From the NCBI RefSeq assembly GCF_032854445.1, contig NC_088302.1, forward strand, positions 3,032,023 through 3,096,022: a stretch of DNA of 64,000 nucleotides. Direction: 5' to 3'. Positions 22,201 through 34,999 of the stretch are shown here, piece after piece. The DNA comes from Liolophura sinensis. Its lineage: Eukaryota; Mollusca; Polyplacophora; Chitonida; Chitonidae. Positions within the stretch are counted from its first letter, which is position 1. Every line of letters starts with the position of its first letter. Position numbers and translations under genes: made by a program. Under the pieces are notes generated by a model. That model searched no databases and was not told the DNA's origin. It saw nothing but the letters and a program-made list of their open reading frames with translations.

Positions 22201-24135
22201 AGTACTAACTGGGCACAATAACATTTGTGTCATTGTGCTGATGAAATTTGCCCAACTGGTACAGTACTAACTGGCCACAGTAACATTTGTGTCATTGCGC
22301 TGATGAAATCTGCCCAAATGGCCATGGTAACATTTGTGTCATTGTGCTGGTGAAATTTGCCCAACTGGTACAGTACTAACTGGCCACGATAACATCTGCG
22401 TCATTGTGCTGATGAAATTTGCACAACTGGTACAGTACTAACTGGCCACGATAACATTTGTGTCATTGTGCTGATGAAATCTGCCCAACTTGTACAGTAC
22501 TAGCTGGCCATGGTAACATTTGTGTCATTGTGCTGATGAAATTTGCCCAACTGGTGCAGTACTAACTGGCCACAGTAACATTTGTGTCATGGTGATGATG
22601 AAATTTGCCCAACTGGTGCAGTACTAACTGGCAACAGTAACATTTATGTCATTGTACTGATAAATTTGCCCAACTGGTGCAGTACTAATTGGTCATGGTA
22701 ACTTTTGTGTCATTGTGCTGATGAAATTTGCCCAACTGGTGCAGTACTAACTGGCCACGGTAACATCTGTGTCATTGTGCTGATGAAATTTGCCTAACTG
22801 GCCACGGTAACTTTTGTGTCATTGTGCTGATGAAATTTGCACAACTGGTACAGTACTAACTGGCCACGGTAACATTTGTGTCATTGTGCTGATGAAATGT
22901 GATCAAGTGGTACAGTACTAACTGGCCACGGTACTATTTGCATCATTGTGCTGATGAAATCTGCCCAAATGGCCATGGTAACATTTGTGTCATTGTGCTG
23001 ATGAAATCTGCCCAACTGGTGCAGTACTAACTGGCCACGGTAACTTTTGTGTCATTGTGCTGATGAAATTTGCCAAACTGGCAGAGTACTAACTGGCCAC
23101 GGTAACATTTGTGTCATTGTGCTGGTGAAATTTGCCCAACTGGTACAGTACTAACTGGCCACGATAACATTTGTGTCATTAAGCTGATGAAATCTGCCCA
23201 ACTGGTGCAGTACTAACTGGCCACGGTAACTTTTGTGTCATTGTGCTGATGAAATTTGCCAAACTGGCAGAGTACTAACTGGCCACGGTAACATTTATGT
23301 CATTGTGCTGGTGAAATCTGCCCAACTGGTGCAGTACTAACTGGCCACGGTAACATTTATGTCATTGTGCTGGTGAAATTTGCCCAAATGGTACAGTACT
23401 AACTGGCCACGGTAACATTTGTGTCATTGTGCTGGTGCAATCTGCCCAACTGGTACAGTACTAACTGGGCACAATAACATTTGTGTCATTGTGCTGATGA
23501 AATTTGCCCAACTGGTACAGTACTAACTGGCCACAGTAACATTTGTGTCATTGCGCTGATGAAATCTGCCCAAATGGCCATGGTAACATTTGTGTCATTG
23601 TGCTGGTGAAATTTGCCCAACTGGTACAGTACTAACTGGCCACGATAACATCTGCGTCATTGTGCTGATGAAATTTGCACAACTGGTACAGTACTAACTG
23701 GCCACGGTAACATTTGTGTCATTGTGCTGATGAAATCTGCCCAACTTGTACAGTACTAGCTGGCCATGGTAACATTTGTGTCATTGTGCTGATGAAATTT
23801 GCCCAACTGGTGCAGTACTAACTGGCCACAGTAACATTTGTGTCATGGTGATGATGAAATTTGCCCAACTGGTGCAGTACTAACTGGCAACAGTAACATT
23901 TATGTCATTGTACTGATAAATTTGCCCAACTGGTGCAGTACTAATTGGTCATGGTAACTTTTGTGTCATTGTGCTGATGAAATTTGCCCAACTGGTGCAG
24001 TACTAACTGGCCACGGTAACATCTGTGTCATTGTGCTGATGAAATTTGCCTAACTGGCCACGGTAACTTTTGTGTCATTGTGCTGATGAAATTTGCCCAA
24101 CTGGTGCAGTACTAACTGGCCATGGTAACATTTAT
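19226..24135. repeat. 62-bp tandem array, about 79 copies
   Basis: The consensus includes actaactggccacggtaaca, then tttgtgtcattgtgctgatg and aaatttgcccaactggtaca. Most units are 62 bp; shorter variants lack the ctggtacagtactaa part. Two copies of a 1,256-bp block lie side by side in the right-hand part of the array. It is the largest array in the window. Confidence 0.97.
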
Positions 24136-24224
24136 GTCATTGTACTTAGGAAATTTGCAACACGTACAATTTTACTTTATAATCTGCACTCACAGATTTT
24201 TCACCGCAGGTATATGGGTGAAGG

Positions 24225-24335
24225 AAATCATAGTGCCTGTAGGAAACCGTAGCGCCTATAGAAAACTGTTGTCGCTGTAGGAAACTGTAGCCCCTGTAGG
24301 AAACTGTAGTGCCTGTAGGAAAACGAAATGTGTCT
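24225..24335. repeat. About 20-bp degenerate array (cctgtaggaaactgtagc)
   Basis: Five to six units with small length changes lie between the 62-bp array and exon 24526-24585. Confidence 0.8.
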
Positions 24336-24525
24336 AGAAAACCGCTTCACAAGCTACCAGACAAACAATCTGATTATTAAAAGGCCACTGCCAAACAGTT
24401 TCTGACCTCACTGGTTGTCAGGGGCCTTCTAGCTGTAGTCAGAACAATGTTTTGGACAAACCAGCCACACAAGGTCCCTTTCACAATACAATACTTCATG
24501 TGAAAAAAAGCACAGGTATACTTAC

Positions 24526-24585
24526 TATTTTTTTGTTACAGCTACAACTGTTGTGTGATCACTGGCTTTTGTGGCACGGATTGAG
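24526..24585 (-). CDS. PDE8: PDE8 exon, middle of REC domain (SIRATK...VAVTKK)
   Basis: This 60-base exon reads, after completing the split arginine, SIRATKASDHTTVVAVTKK. It matches the PDE8 segment following DAEALCR, in which a basic SIRA(T/A)K stretch leads into a hydrophobic strand ending in T or S. The acceptor is gtacttgcag and the donor is TA followed by gtaagtata, so it ends in phase 2. The phase and sequence join to exon 33741-33931 is exact. The next exon must begin with one base completing a TA codon and should carry the final helix and strand of the domain; I could not find it. The 62-bp array at 19226-24135 lies about 400 bases downstream. Confidence 0.88.
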
Positions 24586-25754
24586 CTGCAAGTACAAATG
24601 AAAACCAACACTCATATTTCAGGTATATAACTGGTATGCAATGTTTTTGAAACAATATAAACTTTTTTGATGTCCATTTTCATACTCTACTTATATATGA
24701 AAAAACACCCGAAACTGTGTGGATAGGTCTCACCAAGGCACACTGTATAATGTGAATATCTCCATAGATGTAGTTAGAATGAAGATATTTTGTGTGACAA
24801 AGAATTCAAAGACGATACTTGAATTTTCATCATTACAGCCAGGATCGTACTCATAGATATACAATTTACAGTCATAATTAAATCCTAGTGTAATAAGGTG
24901 TAACACACATTGTGTGTAATCCTTAGCAATGGGCCTGGTTAGTTTATGTGAACAAAAGACTATGATTAATATCAACATGGTCTACCATGCTGACAATTGT
25001 AGAAATTCATGTGGAAAACTTTGTCAGCAAATAATTTATCCCACTTGATAAATCACAGACAATCAATATATTTCTGAAGACTTTGTTGTCTGTTTGGCAC
25101 CACAAGTTATATGATGAACCTAATTTTTCATATATACCTGTACATGTACATTTATTGATGCATTTTATCTCTTATTTAATGTCATACAAAACAAAATGTT
25201 TCAGTTAAGCAGTAAATGGTGGTCAGTTCTATGGGTAACAGCAGTGATAAACCACTGACCCTTGGCAAAATACTGATGAGCATTCCCACACATCACCTAC
25301 AGATGTGCAAGCTTGGTTCTATTGGTCACAAGTGTATTCAACAAAGAATAGGCTACACCAATATAGCCAAAGCGGACTGTCTTAGGCCAGGTCTGAACTT
25401 GCACCTCACGTGTCCAAAGGAAGGCACCAGTAAACGCTGATACATGGCACAGGAGAGGAAGGTGATTCAACTTCATCACTTCACCTCTCTTGTTAATATT
25501 AACACAAATATCACAAATTCTCTAAGATGAGTACTAAAAACCTATTGCTTACCAACGACTGAATCACAATTTTTGGCAATATTGCACAATTAAGTGAGCC
25601 AAAAATGAAAGATTTTCAAGGTAAGTGTCTGTCACTATCATATCACAGATTTGTGGCCATCATATAATGATGGGTAGGAAAAAGATGATTGGGTTAAATT
25701 CCAATCAAAGGGCTTGCCATCCAATCATTCTGAGAGAAACCCCACTGATGTCAC

Positions 25755-25872
25755 ATGGGCAGGTGTCCCATGGGCGGATGTCCCTTGGGCAGATGTCCCA
25801 TGGGCGGATGTGCCATGGGCAGATGTGCCATGGGCAGGTGTCCCTTGGGCAGATGTCCCATGGGCAGATGGT
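25755..25872. repeat. 15-bp tandem array, about 8 copies
   Basis: Units read gatgtcccatgggca with variants. The period is five codons, so Met-Gly-rich frames appear on both strands. Confidence 0.93.
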
Positions 25873-25874
25873 CT

Positions 25875-28800
25875 GATTACATAACATGTCTAAATAATAA
25901 TTACAATTATGTGACCACATGTTTGCTCAGCAACTAAAACCGCAGAAGACTGCTAAGCCATCCTTGAGAACCTGACGCAGGTACTCAGCCTGGATAAGGT
26001 CAGACGTCTCTCAGGGATAATTTGGCGTCTTTGTGGTTTACTTCAATGAACTTTCAATAAATGACAGCTCTCTCCCATGAATAAAGGAGGTAAAAAAAAC
26101 CCGTCTTCGGAGAAGCGAGGCAACTGCCAAGAAGCTGGCAGAGAGGGTGCTCCATACTCCATCTTGATTAACAGCTGCTCGTTTCAATGTGCTGAACTCT
26201 GTAAGCTGGCTCAGTGTATAGCTCTGCCAGAAAATGCCAAGAAATCTTAACTTTGTCCTGAAATGTCAAATACCCATTAAGAAATTAAGGACCCGAATGA
26301 TGTTGTACAAAACTAAATGACAGAACAAAAGTTCAAGCTCTTCACCTGGTTTGTGGGTACTTTAATCTGCCATCTGGGTTGGTGCCAATTTACAGCTGGC
26401 AAGGAAAGAGGTGAATGGAGGCTAAATGGTTTCAAAGGATCGAGCTGTCCACAGGTTAGCGTGTATGGAACTATTTGATTGATCATAGTTCCTGGTCAAT
26501 ATCCCATATTCAACGTTCTCTGTTCCATGAATACATCAACAAAAATGAAGTGCAGACATATATAAGTCACTTAGGAATTCATAGTATATTCACACAAAAC
26601 TAAACTTTTAACCTTTAATCAAGTATTGAGAATGTCTCTGAAATTTGTTTTCTGATACTGACAATGGACGGTACAAAAGCAACAGTGACAATAAGACAAG
26701 GCCTATCTGCTGGCTAACTTCCAACTAGCAGGAATCATACCACTTCAATAACAAATAGACAGAACATTTTCTGAATGTCATTTTGGTTTTAAACTTGAGA
26801 AAACAATGACAAAAATGCTATCAACAATCTAGGTTTATAGAAGATTTAATCTTGGCTGTCAAATTTTAGCTGATTTCCTGAAGTTGAGCATCAATGCTTT
26901 ATAGAGTGCAAACAGCAGAAACCTCTCGCTGGAGATACATGCCTACATGTGATCAGTTCACGCCTGCTCCACGACTATGGACAAAGAACGTGGCTACAAC
27001 GATAGATACAATTTTAACTTGGCTTTCAAACATCACACTATGGTGTAACCAACAACTAGCATTATGCTTAAGTAACAACTCAAATCCTTAAACAAATCAG
27101 AAAGATTTTACTAAACCTCCTGACTTATATAACAGTTGCAGCTGAAGTAGCGAGAGCTGGACTCAAGCACACAGCATCATTGGTCAAGAGCATAGCAGTC
27201 TCAACAAGCTACAGCACTTTAAACACAGACTTAAAAATTAAAGTCCAAATTACAACTGAAAACTAAACAGTGTCTCATTAATCCACAACTGAATACAGAC
27301 AGAGAAACAGACAAGCCAGCGGTTAGAAGGACATCGTTAATATCAAGAATGGTATTTCCCGTGTAGAGCAAAAAACGGATGCCTTTTTCTATGAGAAACT
27401 GGTAGATCCTGACACATTTGGCAGCACACTGTGAAAAGATTGGCCACTGTAGTAAACAGGTGGTGTTCTGGCAGCTTGGCCTTGTCAGAAGATGGCGATA
27501 ACAAGGAAGCGCAGGATCGATCCGCCACGGGTCAACTGAGCATATCTTCAGGGATTAGGCAAGGGAGATTATCCAGGCTTCCTAATGACCCAGAAACCTA
27601 GAGATTAATTACCCAGACTGTTCCAGTAAATGGGCTCCGATATGTCATTGTCATTCTCCACCTGAACTGCCTGACATGGATGATTGTCATAACAACTGTG
27701 TACTCCCACTGGGAAATCCCGCTTCAAACACCAGACACTGCAGCCGTAAGTGACAATATTCCCACAAGCCGAGGCGAAGATTGAGTTACACACTTCAAAC
27801 ATCAATATTCATGGCCATGTACAATGATCTATTCTACTTGTACTTCATATGATTAGTGCATAGGCACTTTAGATGACTTCCTAACAAACTTAAGCACAAA
27901 GCTTTAAAGACATAACCAACTTAGTGTTAATTCTCTTTCTCAATGCACACCATGCATTCAAAACAGATGTATACATGTGCGTCTGTGAATAACAGCTGAT
28001 AAGCATCAACAATCAGAGAAAACAATGGCAAAGGGTAAATAAACTTTTACACTGTGGCATTTACATGAATAGTTAGACTAAAACTCTGACTGAAGTAAAC
28101 TGACAAAAGAGGTTGTATTTTACCAGTTGTGCGTACATGTGACCATTTGCGAGCTATCATACTGACAGAATATTCATCGTGTAAAGTTACCCTCTGAAAA
28201 CAAAAGATCGTTCTAGGATATTTTTACTACAGACAGCTACAAACGTAATTACAAAGGTACTGTCATTCTTCAACCTTTTCGCATATTTGCAATGATTTTA
28301 TTTGAGCATATTCTGAAGGCATTATTCTGTGACGACTGATAAAATGATACTTCCTCTGAAGCCTGGATACTGACCAATCCAACCAATGTAGTCTTGTCTC
28401 CAAAATCAAATTAAAAATGTGCATACATTGCACTGAAAGTTGCTCTTTCCTATGCAAAAGGTTGAGGAATTAGGGTAGCCGTAAAGGTAACATAAGCCTG
28501 GCAAAAATTGGCAATTACCACAATTAGCACAAAGTAAATTTTTCATAAAATACCTTTTGCTACATGTATGCATGATGTGTACTATTTTGAAATTCATGAA
28601 TATAAAGAACAGGTTCTTAATGTGAAAATTAAGGTTCTTACTTTTTTTCACCAGTTATTATAGTTCTTACCACACAGAACCCAACAACAGAGAGCACTGC
28701 TTAAACAGATTTCCATTTTCCGTTGTTTTTCTTGTAAATGCTAACGAAATTAAGCAGTCATATATACATCTTATCACTGCAAAACATGCAGTATCCTCAC

Positions 28801-28960
28801 GTGGTTGAACAAATTTAGGTATCATCTAACTCAATCCTTAACAACAAAGACTTACTGGTGCCATCAGGACTCAGGACTGCCACTGGCTCAGGTGATGACG
28901 TTCATGGGTCATTTTATCTATGATGAAAAGGTCTGAGTAACACATCTATAACCATCTGTA
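25875..28960. other. Intron stretch without recognised features
   Basis: This is part of the intron between exons 33741-33931 and 24526-24585. I see no array, SINE or exon. Short open frames near 26894, 27343, 27605 and 28263 have no recognisable homology. Confidence 0.65.
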
Positions 28961-28969
28961 ACTCATCTA

Positions 28970-30360
28970 TAACCAGAGGGTAATACTCATCTACAACCAG
29001 AGAGTAATACTCTTCCATAGCCAGAGGGTAATACTCCTCTATAGCCAGAGGGTAATACTCATCTATAACCAGAGGGTAATACTCATCTATAACCAGAGGG
29101 TAATACTCATCTATAGCCAGAGGGTAATACTCATCTATAGCCAGAGGATAATACTCATCTATAGCCAGAGGGTAATACTCATCTATAGCCAGAGGGTAAT
29201 ACTCATCTATAACCAGAGGGTAATACTCATCTATAACCAGAGGGTAATACTCATCTATAGCCAGAGGGTAATACTCATCTATAACCAGAGGGTAATACTC
29301 ATCTATAGCCAAAGGGTAATACTCATCTATAGCCAGAGGGTAATACTCATCTATAACCAGAGGGTAATACTCCTCTATAGCCAGAGGGTAATACTCATCT
29401 ATAGCCAGAGGGTAATACTCATCTATAGCCAGAGGATAATACTCATCTATAGCCAGAGGGTAATACTCAACTATAACCAGAGGGTAATACTCATCTATAG
29501 CCAGAGGGTAATACTCATCTATAACCAGAGAGTAATACTCATCTATAGCCAGAGGATAATACTCATCTATAGCCAGAGGGTAATACTCAACTATAACCAG
29601 AGGGTAATACTCATCTATAGCCAGAGGGTAATACTCATCTATAACCAGAGGGTAATACTCATCTATAACCAGAGGGTAATACTCATCTATAACCAGAGGG
29701 TAATACTCATCTATAGCCAGAGGGTAATACTCATCTATAGCCAGAGGGTAATACTCATCTATAACCAGAGGGTAATACTCATCTATAACCAGAGGGTAAT
29801 ACTCATCTATAGCCAGAGGGTAATACTCATCTATAACCAGAGGGTAATACTCATCTATAGCCAGAGGAAAATACTCATCTATAGCCAGAGGGTAATACTC
29901 ATCTATAACCAGAGGGTAATACAGGGTAATACTCATCTATAGCCAGAGGGTAATACTCATCTATAACCAGAGGGTAATACTCATCTATAGCCAGAGGGTA
30001 ATACTCCTCTATAGCCAGAGGGTAATACTCATCTATAGCCAGAGGGTAATACTCAACTATAACCAGAGGGTAATACTCATCTATAGCCAGAGGGTAATAC
30101 TCATCTATAACCAGAGGGTAATACTCATCTATAACCAGAGGGTAATACTCATCTATAACCAGAGGGTAATACTCATCTATAACCAGAGGGTAATACTCAT
30201 CTATAACCAGAGGGTAATACTCATCTATAACCAGAGGCTAATACTCATATAAAACCAGAGGGTAATACTCATCTATAACCAGAGGGTAATACTCATCTAT
30301 AACCAGAGGGTAATACTCATATAAAACCAGAGGCTAATACTCATCTATAGCCAGAGGGTA
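28970..30360. repeat. 24-bp tandem array, about 58 copies
   Basis: Units read tactcatctatagccagagg followed by gtaa. The period is eight codons, and the minus strand is open for 340 codons as (Y/E)YYPLAID-type repeats, in the same direction as PDE8 but inside its intron. Common variants swap alanine and valine codons. A shifted unit at about 29920 and variant ataaaaccag units near 30240-30340 break the register. Confidence 0.96.
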
Positions 30361-30504
30361 ATATTGACATTTTATGTAAAAGAAGATTTTATGTAAAAGA
30401 CAGCATATGGATTGATCTTCAAGATATTCAAAAATAGGAGTACTGTCCACTGCCAATCTCTGCACATTGCTATTAGCTGTATATGTGCTTATGTGCTGCA
30501 TGTG

Positions 30505-31190
30505 CAGACTGTTAGTGGTGTACTAGTGGTCAGCTGGCCGTGTACTGGTTGACACCTGGTGGTGTACTAGTGGTCAGCTGACGGTGCACTAGTGGTCAGC
30601 TGGCGGTGTATTAGTGGTCAGCTGGTGGTGTACTAACTAGTGATCAGCTGGTGGTGTACTAATGGTCAGCTGGTGGTGTACTGGTTGTCAGCTGCCGGTG
30701 TACTAGTGGTCAGCTGACGGTGCACTAGTGGTCAGCTGGCGGTGTATTAGTGGTCAGCTGGTGGTGTACTAACTAGTGGTCAGCTGGTGGTGTACTAACT
30801 AGTGATCAGCTGGTGGTGTACTAATGGTCAGCTGGTGGTGTACTGGTTGTCAGCTGCCGGTGTACTAGTGGTCAGCTGATGGTGTACTAGTGGTCAGCTG
30901 CCGGTGTACTAGTGGTCAGCTGATGGTGTACTAGTGGTCAGCTGGCGGTGTATTAGTGGTCAGCTGGTGGTGCACTAACTAGTGGTCAGCTGGTGGTGCA
31001 CTAACTAGTGCTCAGCTGGTGGTGCACTAGTGGTCAGCTGGTAGTGTACTAGTGATCAGCTGGCGGTGTACTAGTGGTCAGCTGGCGGTGTACTAGTGGT
31101 CAGTTAGTAGTGCACTTGTGGTCAGCTGGTGGTGTACTGGTTGTCAGCTGGCGGTGTACTAGTGGTCCACTAGTCGTCAGCAAGTGGTGT
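30505..31190. repeat. 22-bp tandem array, about 30 copies
   Basis: Units read gtactagtggtcagctggcg followed by gt, with tactaactagtg variants. Blocks of several units are repeated, for example around 30560-30680 and 30700-30860. Confidence 0.93.
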
Positions 31191-31204
31191 AGTGCATGGC
31201 ATCA

Positions 31205-31775
31205 AGAAAAGGCTGATGTTTGACAAGAAAAGGCTGATGTTTGACAAGAAAAGGCTGACGTTTGACAAGAACAGGCTGTCTGACAAGAACAGGCTGATAT
31301 CTGAAAAGAAAAGGCTGATGTTTGACAAGAACAGGCTGATGTTTGACAAGAACAGGCTGATGTCTGACAAGAACAGGCTGATGTTTGACAAGAACAAGCT
31401 GATGTTTGACAAGAACAGGCTGATGTCTGACAAGAACAAGCTGATGTCTGACAAGAACAGGCTGATGTCTGACAAGAACAAGCTGATGTCTGACAAGAAC
31501 AGGCTGATGTTTGACAAGAACAGGCTGATGTTTGACAAGAACAGGCTGATGTCTGACAAGAACAGGCTGATGTTTGACAAGAACAAGCTGATGTCTGACA
31601 AGAACAAGCTGATGTTTGACAAGAACAGGCTGATGTCTGACAAGAACAGGCTGATGTCTGACAAGAAAAGGCTGATGTTTGACAAGAACAGGCTGATGTC
31701 TGACAAGAACAGGCTGATGTTTGACAAGAACAAGCTGATGTCTGACAAGAACAAGCTGATGTCTGACAAGAATCA
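31205..31775. repeat. 21-bp tandem array, about 27 copies
   Basis: Units read gacaagaacaggctgatgtc followed by t. The period is seven codons, and one plus frame and three minus frames are open across the whole array, giving four overlapping 196-221-codon repeat translations. None is supported as a gene. Confidence 0.96.
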
Positions 31776-31779
31776 AGCT

Positions 31780-33740
31780 TCCTGATGTACACTGAACGAG
31801 TTTCTTACAACACAAAACTCCCATTAATGCAAAATGTGTCATAATTTGTCAAGCTACTACCACTAACAACCCAGGGTTTATTCATCGTCATCGAGATAAA
31901 AGGCTGATATGCAAGCATTAATGAGGGACTGATGGATAGAATGGAACTGTGCCTGAATGCCCACATGAACGCTGTTATAGCCACGGCATTATCCCCATGC
32001 TCATCAGGTTACCTGAGAGAATGAGCCCACTTATACTGGGACGCAATCCAACTGTTCAGCCACAGATTAGGGTCACCTGACCGTGTGGAGCTGGGTGAGC
32101 AGTATAAACGCTTTGACCCACTCTACACTGCTCTTATCTCAGCACCCAAATCCTTCACCTTGCAATCGTTTATGTATCTGTTAATTTAGTAGATTATGGT
32201 CAGGCGCTGAATGCCTGGGACAAGGAAAGAAGAAGAGTGCATGCCCTAGAGAATCATGCTGCTAACACTACCATCCGTGATACAAATGTTTCAAGAGAAT
32301 AGCAAGCAGAATATACTGAATATATCCTCAGAAAAAAGTGGAATTAACGATAGTTGAGAAAATATGTAACAATTCTGCGAAATGCACAGAAATCTAAATT
32401 TCATCAACACTCATTCCAGTTAGCATACCGTTACATGCTATTACTGCAACAATAATCAGGATCTAAAATACAAAAAATCCTCTGCTCCTGAGAAGATATT
32501 ACCAGTAGTCAATGGGGAGTAGCTGCAAAACAGTCTAACTTTCTTTTAAAGTAATGGGCTATTTGTACACTTCCACTGTAGTCTAAGAATCCTGACATTA
32601 ATTTTGATCAACCCTTTAATAAAGGGTATAAAGGGCAGCCTAGGAAGGAGAGCACCCATATACATGTAGATGTATGTGTATCACAGACAGGCTCACATAG
32701 CTTTTTCAACAACAACTGGCAAACATGTCTCTCTTAATGTCTGTGTGATTGATGGCATCAGACTGATAAGAACCCCATTCCGTGGATAATTCCCTTACTT
32801 CTCAACAGGTCATTGCCTGCAGATTGTTCCTATCTGTGTAGAGCTGTTTTCTTGGTTAGGCAAATGGTGGCATTCCCACGCCCAATTTATTCAAGGCACA
32901 CGTGTGACGCCAGCAATCTTCAATCTGACTCACCTGGCAGAGTTTCTCAAACATCTGTCAAAACTTGTTAGATAACCCAAGAGGAAGACTCCAAAACTCT
33001 TCGTTCAATTTTTTTTCACAAAAATAGCAACACTTAAATACCTGTACTTTACCTACCTTTTCTAGCACCCGCAAAAAGCATGTAGACGCTGGTGGTTTTG
33101 ACACGTTAAACAACATATCTGTTTTCATCCTCAGCAACATGGTGTCAAATTGCATGAAGTACCAACACAAGCCTTGCAATCAACTTCTGTATTTACCATC
33201 ACCTATCCTGACTTGTTTTTGTGAGAAATCAGAATACACAAAGCGCCCTCCCTAAGGATTGTGTCAAACATTTATTATCTACGGATTCTCAAAGTTTCAC
33301 AAGGAAGGGTACACTGCAGGAAGTCACAAGAATCTGTGATTTTCAGATGTTTATCAAGACATGTAGTTAATACCTCACATAAAACCTGAATGGTTTGAAC
33401 ATCTACAATACCTATTATAAAGAACAGACTAAGTTCCCTACATGACCTCACTGGCCACACTATCAAATGTGTGCTTGCTAGAGACAGGTGTAAGGTGAGC
33501 CTGTAATAATCTATACATCTGTCTGTTCTTTATAACCAATTAACTTGCAGATGCCAGTGAAATCTGAATTCACTTGTAACTTGTACAACAACAATCTATC
33601 TGAATAATAAACCAAACCCAAATATTAAAATTCTATACTTCACTGATTATGTACTTAATTAGTACCTGTAAAATAATCAGATCTGCAGTACGGCTGCAGG
33701 TAAGAATAAAAATCAAAGAACATAACTATATCAGACTCAC
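31780..33740. other. Intron stretch without recognised features
   Basis: This part of the intron lies immediately downstream (minus sense) of exon 33741-33931. I see no repeat or exon-like match. Confidence 0.65.
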
Positions 33741-33931
33741 CGACAGAGAGCTTCGGCATCAAATATTTTGGTATGGCGATGATCAAGAATAACAACATCG
33801 TGGTGTTTGTCGAGGTAGCACTCCAAGGCGCTCTCAGGGTTACGAGCGATGTTACAGCAGTATCCAAGCCTTCCTGCCGCCCACCAAAACCCGTCACTTT
33901 GAGCATCCTCCTTCCCAAACACTAGCAAAAT
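33741..33931 (-). CDS. PDE8: PDE8 exon, N-terminal part of REC (receiver-like) domain
   Basis: The exon encodes about 64 residues from [11 protein letters not shown] to DAEALCR. Family features visible are the first beta strand with the acidic pair (GKEDAQ), the segment [12 protein letters not shown], which aligns with the phospho-acceptor strand of bacterial receivers, and the DAEALCR helix typical of PDE8. The acceptor is tgttacag at 33932 and the donor is gtgagtctg at 33740. The last two bases (CG) are completed by the C that opens the next exon at 24585, giving arginine. In mammalian PDE8 this domain lies before PAS, and the mammalian protein is not known to be part of a phosphorelay. A degenerate array of about 25-bp units (33950-34250) starts some 20 bases upstream of the acceptor. 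Confidence 0.93.
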
Positions 33932-33949
33932 CTGTAACATGGAAAATTG

Positions 33950-34260
33950 ATGCAATGTAAATGGAACACTGGCGCAGTGTTAAACATGGAACAATGACAT
34001 GATATGAAACACGGAACACGGACACCATCTGAAACATGAAACAATGTGTACAATGGAGCACAATGTGAAACATGGAATATTGAAACCATCTGAAATATGA
34101 AATATTCACACCATCTGAAGCATGAAACATCAACACGATGTGAAACACGGAACAATCACACCATATGTAACATGGAAGACTGATGCATTGTGAAACATGG
34201 AACATTCACACCATATGGAACATGAAAGACTGACACAATATGAAACATGGAACACTATCC
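33950..34260. repeat. Degenerate array of about 25-bp units next to exon 33741-33931
   Basis: Units are built on acatggaacactgacacaat and atgtgaaac with many changes. The array ends within about 20 bases of the exon's 3' splice site. Confidence 0.8.
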
Positions 34261-34999
34261 CAATTTAAAACATAGCACACAAGCACAATCTGAAGCAAGG
34301 AGTGTATATGTAGAACATCAAGAATGAACAAACTAGAAAACATATGGTAAACTCAATATATTTAAACCTGTAACATTATCTGACAAAACGCAGAAAACAG
34401 GTCATTAATTAAATCTAGAACATGGAACAGTGGCAAAATACCGAATGCGATATGGAACACTGACTGGGTATACTTATCCTTCATAAGATTTGTGCCATTC
34501 AATACCATGTTTCTATTGATTTGCCATATACATGTACATGTACAATATATTAATCAGGAGTCAAAAAAAAAAGAAAAAAAAGCACATTCCCAGCTGAGCC
34601 ATGATGACCACTTCTATATGGAGCAGATAGGACTTGAATTTTAACCTTTCAAGTATTACTAAAAAAGTTAAATGAAAACTGGACTTATGAAAGAATCAAA
34701 GAAAGAATAAGTTCAACAATTATATTAAATGTGTAGCTGCAACAGGCCATTGCCTGTAAGGTGAGTATATATCTAGAAGTGTAAAGAATTGAAGATAGCC
34801 ACTGCAAATCCTATTAACAGGTTTACAAGTTCATGTTGGTGCATGTTACTTTGCATGGCAACACACTAAAATGTAAGGAATTAAAGAAAAGAAAAAAAAC
34901 TTCCCACGGTGTAGACATATTATTTAGTTGAAATATTGGAAACTGCACAGTTTTCATCTATCACTGAAAAAAAATTGAGCTAATTACTTGATGACACTA

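Noticed and set aside
31170-31842. Four overlapping frames of 196-221 codons
   Set aside because: They are translations of the 21-bp array.
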